This document shows, piece by piece, positions 58,728-64,000 of a DNA stretch of 64,000 nt. The notes beneath the pieces were generated by a model. That model did not search any database. It was not told the DNA's origin and worked only from the letters and a program-made list of their open reading frames with translations. This DNA is from Mycobacterium sp. JS623 (GTDB taxonomy: Bacteria; Actinomycetota; Actinomycetes; Mycobacteriales; Mycobacteriaceae): the NCBI RefSeq assembly GCF_000328565.1, contig NC_019966.1, forward strand, positions 4,650,001 through 4,714,000, written 5' to 3'. Position 1 is the first letter of the stretch. Each line of letters starts with the position of its first letter. Position numbers and translations under genes: made by a program.

Positions 58728-60629
58728 CTAGCTATGAATCGCGGACGGCTGCGTCAGGTCGTAAAGGATCACGCGGTCGACGGTCACCGGGGTGTAGTGG
58801 GTCTCCACCCATTCGGCGATATCGGTGGATTCGCTGCTGCCCGTCGCGCGGCCCCAGTGCCCGATCGTCATCCTGCCGCGGATGAAGTAGTGAATCTGTC
58901 GGTGCGCCACATACTGTTGAAACTCCTGCAGCGTCGGCGACGGATCGGTGCCGTTGAAGCCGCCGATCGCCATGATCGGTGCGCCCGTGGCTAGTTGGTA
59001 GCCCGCGGCGTTGTTCGAGCCAACGGTCGCCGCCGCCCAGGTGAAGCCGTGCGCATTCGCCGACAGCGTCGCCGACAGTTCCTTTCCGGGAGTCGGCGAG
59101 TCGAGCAGGCCGCCGGGACCGGTGAAGCCGCCAACGCCATGCTTGGCGGGCCCTGCCGACGGGATCGCGCCGCTGTGCGGGGCGGCCGCCGTGGCAACCG
59201 AATACACGGCGGGCGCCGCGAGACACGCCACCACGGCGAGGGCCGCCGCCGACCGGCCGACTGAACTGGCCAGGCGCCCCGCGACCAGCAGCAGCACTGC
59301 GGCGCCCACGCCCGCGACGGCGACCGCGGCCCGCAGCCACGGCAGCCATTCGCTGTCGCGCGATAACAGCACCGCCGCCAGGATGGTGGTGACCAGGACC
59401 GTGCCGGACAATGCCGTTGCGGCGCGAAGGTCGGAGCGGTTGCGCCACAAAAGCGTTGCCCCGATGCCGATCACGGCGCCGATCGCCGGCGCGAGCGCCA
59501 CGGTGTAGTAGGGATGCACAATGCCATTGGCGAAGCTGAACACCGCCGCGGTGACGGCCAGCCAGCCTCCCCACAGGATCAGCGCTGCGCGCGTCAGGTC
59601 CGTCCGCGGTGCGCGTCTGGTGATGATGAGACCCGCGCCCAGGCAGATCACCGCGGCAGGCAGCAGCCACGCGATCTCCGGTCCCATGCCATTGCCGAAC
59701 AGCCGACCCCATCCGACGTCGAAGTTGAGGTTGCCCAACCCACCGGGCTCGTCGCCGGTCAACCGGCCCAAACCGTTGTAGCCCAAGGCTAATTCGACGA
59801 TGCTGTTGTGCTGCGAGCCGCCGATGTAGGGCCGCGCGTTCGCCGGCCACAACTCCACAAGCAACAGGTACCAGCCGCCCGACACCACGACGGCCGCGAG
59901 TGCGGCGAGCAGGTCGACGACGCGGCCTCGCATCCGATGGCCGCCTGCGACCAGATATGCGGCTCCGAACCCCGGCAAAACCAGGAACGCTTGCAGCATC
60001 TTCGCCAAGAATCCGAAGCCGACGAGAACACCCGCCGCGACCAACCACCACGTCTGCGCCCGCCCCGCTTCGCCCGCCTGCGTGCTGCTGTCCGTGTCGC
60101 ATGCGCGCAGCACGCAGTAGGCGGCCGCGACCAGAAGCAACACGAGCAGCGCATCGGGATTGTTGAAGCGGAACATCAATGCGGCGACGGGCGTCACCGC
60201 AAAGACCGCGCCCGCCAGAAGTGCCGCGCCTTCGCCACTGACCCGACGGACCGCGGCGTATAAAACCGCAACCGCCGCAACGCCTTCGAGTGCCTGCGGC
60301 ACCAGCACGCTCCACGGGTTCAGTCCGAACAATCGCACCGAGGCATCGATGATCCACAGCGCGGCGGGCGTCTTGTCGACGGTGATGGCGTTGGCGGCGT
60401 CGCCGGATCCGAACAGCATCGCTGTCCAGTCGCTGGCGCCGGCCTGTGCAGCAGCGGAGTAGAACGCATTGGCCCACCCGCTCACGGAGAGGTTCCACAG
60501 GTACAGCACCGCCGTCGCGACGAGCAGCACACCCAACCGGATGCGCGACCAGACGCGAACTCGCACGCCGGCAGCGGAATTTGTGCGAGTTTGCGTCTGC
60601 TCGGCGTCAAGAACGAGTGCGGTCATCAA
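58728..60629 (-). CDS. GT39/ArnT-like polytopic glycosyltransferase, second copy
   Basis: 633 residues, paralogous to the gene at 55480 with the same core (SGWANAFYSAAAQ, NAITVDKTPAALW, LMFRFNNPDALLVLLLVAAA, IGGFNGTDPSPTLQEFQQYV) but without its Gly-rich loops. The start is uncertain: the annotated N-terminus ALVLDAEQTQTRTNSAAGVR is partly encoded by a dispersed stem-loop element (60550-60599). A GTG further in, just before the first membrane helix (LGVLLVATAVLYLWNL), would skip it. It is 20 nt after the histidine kinase stop and ends 52 nt before the GT2-GtrA gene. Confidence 0.85.
   Translation of the reverse strand: MMTALVLDAEQTQTRTNSAAGVRVRVWSRIRLGVLLVATAVLYLWNLSVSGWANAFYSAAAQAGASDWTAMLFGSGDAANAITVDKTPAALWIIDASVRLFGLNPWSVLVPQALEGVAAVAVLYAAVRRVSGEGAALLAGAVFAVTPVAALMFRFNNPDALLVLLLVAAAYCVLRACDTDSSTQAGEAGRAQTWWLVAAGVLVGFGFLAKMLQAFLVLPGFGAAYLVAGGHRMRGRVVDLLAALAAVVVSGGWYLLLVELWPANARPYIGGSQHNSIVELALGYNGLGRLTGDEPGGLGNLNFDVGWGRLFGNGMGPEIAWLLPAAVICLGAGLIITRRAPRTDLTRAALILWGGWLAVTAAVFSFANGIVHPYYTVALAPAIGAVIGIGATLLWRNRSDLRAATALSGTVLVTTILAAVLLSRDSEWLPWLRAAVAVAGVGAAVLLLVAGRLASSVGRSAAALAVVACLAAPAVYSVATAAAPHSGAIPSAGPAKHGVGGFTGPGGLLDSPTPGKELSATLSANAHGFTWAAATVGSNNAAGYQLATGAPIMAIGGFNGTDPSPTLQEFQQYVAHRQIHYFIRGRMTIGHWGRATGSSESTDIAEWVETHYTPVTVDRVILYDLTQPSAIHS
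60550..60599. repeat. Dispersed GCAGACGC stem-loop inside a coding region
   Basis: CAGACGCGAACTCGCAC (60550-60566) pairs with GTGCGAGTTTGCGTCTG (60583-60599) with one mismatch and a 16-nt loop. It encodes about 17 residues near the N-terminus of the glycosyltransferase. The GCAGACGC core recurs at 53374-53444 and, as a half-copy, near 24799. Confidence 0.6.
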
Positions 60630-60649
60630 GGCGAGTTTCCTTGAGCGCG

Positions 60650-62329
60650 CTAGGCGCCGGTTTTGGACGCGCTGTGATTCGCCTGTGAATTGCCAGGAAA
60701 CTTCACCACGAACTCGGTTTTGCCGGGCACGCTGTGCACGCCGATAATGCCACCGTGGGCCCGCACGACGGCGGCGACGATGGCCAGGCCCAGTCCGGTG
60801 CTTCCGCCACGCCGGGAGCGCGACGAATCACCGCGGGCGAACCTCTCGAAGATCTCCGGCTGAAGCCATTGCGGAATACCGGGGCCGTCATCGGTGACCA
60901 TCAGCACGGCGCCGTCGGAATCATCGAGCGACAGCGACGTCGTAACCGTAGTGCCGGCAGGCGTGTGCGTCCTGGCGTTTGCGAGCAGATTCGCGAGCAC
61001 CTGATGAAGCCGGGCTTCATCGCCTACGACGACGACGGGCTCGTCGGGTAGGTCCAGCGACCACTGATGGTCGGGCCCGGCGATGTGCGCGTCGCTGACC
61101 GCGTCGACGACGAGCCGGGACAGATCGACCTGCTCGCGCTCCAACGGCCGCCCGGTATCCAGCCGCGCGAGCAGAAGCATGTCCTCTACGAGCTGTGTCA
61201 TCCGTTCGGTCTCGGATTCGACCCGACTCATCGCGTGCGCGACGTCGTCGGGCAGGTCATCCCGTTTACGTTGCGCCAGCTCGGTATAACCGCGAATCGC
61301 GGCCAGCGGCGTGCGCAGTTCGTGGCTGGCGTCGGCGACGAACTGGCGGACGCGCGTCTCGCTGGCGTGGCGGGCCGACAGCGCGCCCGCGATACGGTCG
61401 AGCATCCGATTCAGCGCCGAGCCGAGCTGTCCGATCTCGGTGTCAGCGCTCGCCGGATCGACCTTGACGATCGGCGTCGGCAGCCGGACCTCGCCACGGT
61501 CGAGTTCGAGATCGGCCACCTGTCGCGCGGCTTCGGAAACCCTTGACAGAGGGGCAAGTTGGCGGCGAATGATGATGATGCCTGCGGTGGTACCGCCGAC
61601 AAGTGCGACAGCACCGACAACGCCGAAGATGACCATCACCGTCAGCAACGTGTCGTCGACTTCTGAGGTGGGCAACCCTGTCACGATCGTCTCGCCTGGG
61701 CCGCGTGCGTGCATCGCGACGACGCGGTAGCGACCCAGCCCGTCGAGCCTCATCGTGATCGGTCTGTCGTTCGGCACGACGGTCGCGAGCTGTTGCGCTG
61801 CGGTGCTGCTGATTCCGGACTGTGTGCCGTCTGCGTTGATGATGCCCGCATCGACCGGGGCGCCGCGTTTCACGATGGCCCCAACCGTGCGGGCGGCCTG
61901 CCCAGGGGCGTTGAGAAAGGCAGGCCCCGGACCGAAGTCGTTCCGAATGAAGATGCGCCGCGGGAAGTCTGGCGGCGGGAAGGCAGGCAGCTCGTCCCTG
62001 CCCGACGGCCCAGGCATGTGGTCCAGGCTCGGTGGTCCAGGCATCATCTGGTCCAGCCCGGGCGGCCCTGGCGGCGCCGGCCGCCCGGGCGCCCCCATAG
62101 GCGGCCCGAATTCGAACAGCCCGACAGAGCGGTGGCCGGTCTCGGCCAGCCGGTCATCGAGCTGATTCATCAAAAAGCGTTGCAGCGCAAGCTCGGTCAC
62201 CACCCCGATCGCCGCACACACCAACGCGAGCAGAACGATCTGAGAAGCCAGCAGGCGGGCCCGCAGCGACCAGCTCCGCGGCGAGCGGAACCGACCACGC
62301 CGCACGTCAGCGCGGGGGCTTGAGGACAT
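60650..62329 (-). CDS. Sensor histidine kinase, TrcS-like
   Basis: 559 residues. A membrane helix at about 25-48, an outer domain to about 227 with an unusual Pro/Gly/Met/Asp-rich stretch (residues 75-124), a second helix at 228-254, and HAMP. The phospho-acceptor His336 lies in FVADASHELRTPLAAIRGYT; the ATPase boxes are LLANARTH, VTDDGPGIP and GGSTGLGLAIVAAVV. The start overlaps the end of the response-regulator gene by 23 nt. The signal is unknown; the link to the glycosyltransferase genes right downstream suggests an envelope signal. Confidence 0.92.
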   Translation of the reverse strand: MSSSPRADVRRGRFRSPRSWSLRARLLASQIVLLALVCAAIGVVTELALQRFLMNQLDDRLAETGHRSVGLFEFGPPMGAPGRPAPPGPPGLDQMMPGPPSLDHMPGPSGRDELPAFPPPDFPRRIFIRNDFGPGPAFLNAPGQAARTVGAIVKRGAPVDAGIINADGTQSGISSTAAQQLATVVPNDRPITMRLDGLGRYRVVAMHARGPGETIVTGLPTSEVDDTLLTVMVIFGVVGAVALVGGTTAGIIIIRRQLAPLSRVSEAARQVADLELDRGEVRLPTPIVKVDPASADTEIGQLGSALNRMLDRIAGALSARHASETRVRQFVADASHELRTPLAAIRGYTELAQRKRDDLPDDVAHAMSRVESETERMTQLVEDMLLLARLDTGRPLEREQVDLSRLVVDAVSDAHIAGPDHQWSLDLPDEPVVVVGDEARLHQVLANLLANARTHTPAGTTVTTSLSLDDSDGAVLMVTDDGPGIPQWLQPEIFERFARGDSSRSRRGGSTGLGLAIVAAVVRAHGGIIGVHSVPGKTEFVVKFPGNSQANHSASKTGA

Positions 62330-63089
62330 AGCCCGCGCCGCGCAAGGTGTGAATCATCGGCTCGCGCCCGTTGTCGATCTTCTTTCGCAGATACGACACG
62401 TACAGCTCGACGATGTTGGACCGACCTCCGAAGTCATAACTCCACACCCGGTCCAGGATCTGGGCCTTGCTCAGCACGCGTTTGGCGTTGCGCATCATGA
62501 ATCGCAGCAGCTCGAACTCCGTCGCGGTCAGCGAGATGAGCTCGCCGCCGCGGGTGACTTCGTGACTGTCCTCGTCGAGCACCAGATCGCCGACGACGAC
62601 CTTGGCGCCGCCGGTCTCGCTGGTGACGCCGGTGCGGCGCAGCAGCGCGCGCAGCCGCAAGACCACCTCTTCGAGGCTGAACGGTTTGGTGACGTAGTCG
62701 TCGCCGCCTGCGGTCAGACCCGCGATGCGGTCTTCGACGGAATCCTTCGCGGTCAGCAGCAGCAGCGGCAGGCCGGGAATCTGCTCGCGCAACTTGTGCA
62801 GAACGTCCAGCCCGCTCATGTCCGGCAGCATCACGTCGAGCACCACCACGTCGGGCGGAGTCTCCTTGGCCGACGCGATCGCCGAGGCGCCGTCGCCGGC
62901 CGTCGCGATCTCCCACCCCTCGTACCGCAAGGCCATCGACACGAGTTCGGCGAGCACCGGCTCGTCGTCGACCACCAATACTTGGATCGGCTTACCGTCC
63001 GCGCGCCGCATCACCACACGCGCGGGTTCGGTCTCGTTCGCGGTAAAAGCGCTGGGACTGGACACGCGCTCATTATTCGTCGCGGCCAT
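62307..63089 (-). CDS. OmpR/PhoB-type response regulator, TrcR-like
   Basis: 260 residues from the ATG at 63089; the open frame upstream only crosses the repeat at 63200. The receiver domain has the acidic pair in VLVVDDEPVLAEL, the phospho-acceptor Asp85 in VVVLDVMLPDMSG, and the Lys of DDYVTKPFSLEEV. The winged-helix effector contains TATEFELLRFMMRNAKRVLS and VELYVSYLRKKID. It forms a two-component system with the kinase whose start it overlaps. Confidence 0.93.
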   Translation of the reverse strand: MAATNNERVSSPSAFTANETEPARVVMRRADGKPIQVLVVDDEPVLAELVSMALRYEGWEIATAGDGASAIASAKETPPDVVVLDVMLPDMSGLDVLHKLREQIPGLPLLLLTAKDSVEDRIAGLTAGGDDYVTKPFSLEEVVLRLRALLRRTGVTSETGGAKVVVGDLVLDEDSHEVTRGGELISLTATEFELLRFMMRNAKRVLSKAQILDRVWSYDFGGRSNIVELYVSYLRKKIDNGREPMIHTLRGAGYVLKPPR

Positions 63090-63199
63090 AGGTCTCGACT
63101 GTGCCTTGTCTATGTGTGAGCTGTGAAGGTGTCCAGGCATACGTGGCTCTGACAAGACACACAGCGGACTCACATCAACAGCTTGCACTGTGGTCGCAT

Positions 63200-63353
63200 G
63201 AGCACCCGAAGACGAGCGCGAGTGAGGATCGCAGCGAGGAACGAGCGAGGACCGGAGCGAGCGGGAGTCGAGGCATGAGCACCCGAAGACGAGCGCGAGT
63301 GAGGATCGCAGCGAGGAGCGAGCGAGGACCGGAGCGAGCGGGAGTCGAGGCAT
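63200..63353. repeat. Two tandem 77-nt repeat units ending at a start codon
   Basis: Units 63200-63276 and 63277-63353 differ at one base in the positions checked. Each starts GAGCACCCGAAGACGAGCGC, contains GTGAGGATCGCAGCGAGG and GGACCGGAGCGAGCGGGAGT, and ends CGAGGCAT, so an ATG is formed at each unit border. The second border ATG (63352) is the start of the following gene. A third copy lies at 12660-12717. Confidence 0.85.
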
Positions 63354-63918
63354 GAGCACCGATCAGATCGTTCCCGAGCACCAGGTGTGGGGTGCGCCGC
63401 AGCCCGAACCGCGCCGCTGGGGCTGGCGCGAAAGCGCGGCCGCGGCGGCGGTTGCAGCCGTCATCGCCGCACTCGGCGGCGCCGCCATCTACGCCGCGAC
63501 CCAGGGGACGTCGCATCCGTTCGGCGCGTCCCATCAGGCGCCAGGACCCCCAGGCGGAATGCAAGCTGGCGGGAGCGGTCGGCAGGGCGGTAGGCCCGGG
63601 CAGGGCGACATCGCACCGCCGTCACTGCACGGCGAATTCGTTGTAGCGGACGGCAACGGCGGATATCGAACTGAACTGACCCAGACTGGCGCGGTCACCG
63701 CCATTTCGCCGACGTCGATCACGGTGCGCAGCCAGGACGGCTTCAGCCAGACCTACGTCATTCCGAACACAGCTGGCAACGCCGCCGCGCCGTTCGCCGT
63801 GGACGACCAGGTGGCCATCCACGCCATACGCGACGGTCAGACCGCGACCGTCACCAACATCGGCAATCCCTTACCAGACCTCGGCGGGACTGGCTCGGCG
63901 CCGATACGCCACAACTAA
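63352..63918 (+). CDS. Small membrane-anchored protein of unknown function
   Basis: 188 residues. A cytoplasmic start with Pro and Trp (about 1-27), one membrane helix (SAAAAAVAAVIAALGGAAIY), a Gly/Pro/Gln-rich linker, and an outer beta-rich domain (GAVTAISPTSITVRSQDGFS) that resembles OB-like DUF5666 modules seen in similar actinobacterial proteins. It is divergent from the two-component system. Its ATG is generated by the end of the tandem repeat, so the repeat supplies its 5' untranslated region. Confidence 0.75.
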   Translation: MSTDQIVPEHQVWGAPQPEPRRWGWRESAAAAAVAAVIAALGGAAIYAATQGTSHPFGASHQAPGPPGGMQAGGSGRQGGRPGQGDIAPPSLHGEFVVADGNGGYRTELTQTGAVTAISPTSITVRSQDGFSQTYVIPNTAGNAAAPFAVDDQVAIHAIRDGQTATVTNIGNPLPDLGGTGSAPIRHN

Positions 63919-63920
63919 CG

Positions 63921-63933
63921 CCCCGTTACGGGG
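63921..63933. terminator. Short GC stem-loop between convergent genes
   Basis: CCCCG-TTA-CGGGG, a 5-bp stem with a 3-nt loop, begins 3 nt after the stop of the 63352 gene. The loop TTA is also the reverse-complement of the stop codon of the gene entering from the right. Confidence 0.45.
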
Positions 63934-64000
63934 TCGCGAACCCGGACGGCGGCGTCGCGGTCACCGGCGGTGTCGCGACGCTGGTTTCCACAGTGGTAGG
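63926..64000 (-). CDS. C-terminal end of a Thr/Pro/Val-rich protein, cut by the window edge
   Basis: The last 24 codons of a minus-strand frame read PTTVETSVATPPVTATPPSG and then FATP before TAA at 63926-63928. The Thr/Pro pattern is typical of C-terminal tails of exported mycobacterial proteins. The rest of the gene is outside the window. Confidence 0.5.
   Translation of the reverse strand, partial: PTTVETSVATPPVTATPPSGFATP

Noticed and set aside
63090..63359. N-terminal extension of the response regulator across the repeat
   Set aside because: The added residues are a translation of the dispersed repeat in antisense; the receiver domain needs only the ATG at 63089.

Overview
The window reads as chromosomal DNA of a mycobacterium, most likely an environmental Mycolicibacterium-type species. 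It is GC-rich, uses GTG and TTG starts freely, and carries the order murA / atp operon / wecA / prmC / prfA / rpmE / rho / thrB-thrC-hom-lysA-argS / tRNA-Arg known from M. tuberculosis (Rv1315 down to Rv1292). It also has lineage markers: a b-delta fusion in the ATP synthase, a CysN-CysC fusion, Asp in place of the fosfomycin-sensitive Cys in MurA, and an AtpE that matches the bedaquiline target. Species cannot be named from the sequence alone. Family names rest on motif recognition and memory; no database search was run.

Layout. 1-156: an rRNA-operon promoter pointing out of the left edge. 157-2540: murA, a PduO-type adenosyltransferase and a DUF2550 membrane protein. 2552-10549: the complete F1Fo ATP synthase operon atpI-B-E-F-FH-A-G-D-C, with a possible 34-codon leader ORF in front of atpI. 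10787-14987: wecA, a Sua5/YrdC protein, prmC, prfA and rpmE. 15331-15936: a TetR regulator. 15989-24594: rho and the tightly overlapping argS-lysA-hom-thrC-thrB operon (aspartate-family amino acids), with tRNA-Arg(CCG) divergent from argS.

24787-48677 is a variable block of about 24 kb between argS/tRNA-Arg and the Rrf2-cys locus, which lie close together in M. tuberculosis. It holds two duplicated secreted cellulase-fold glycosidases separated by decayed DNA, an exo/endonuclease-phosphatase-fold protein, a large secreted protein with two seven-bladed YVTN propellers, a proline-rich secreted protein and a secreted protein with three repeats. These are followed by an F420/LLM oxidoreductase, VOC proteins, methyltransferases, a TDT transporter, a frameshifted DUF4097 gene, an ECF sigma factor, a nitronate monooxygenase, a GNAT pseudogene, and a three-gene operon of creatininase-like amidohydrolase, glutamine-synthetase-like ligase and TetR regulator.

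48678-55347 returns to conserved ground: an Rrf2 regulator, cysteine hydrolase, cysQ, cysNC and cysD (sulfate activation), a PheC-like lipoprotein, a hotdog thioesterase and beta-carbonic anhydrase. 55480-64000 is an envelope region: two GT39-type polytopic glycosyltransferases around a GT2-GtrA fusion, a two-component system, a small membrane-anchored protein and the end of another gene.

Several dispersed non-coding elements stand out: a 77-nt unit abutting start codons (12660 and 63200-63353), a GCAGACGC stem-loop found once inside a coding region (60550-60599), and a GAGATTGCACT stem-loop at two gene ends (41081, 54771).
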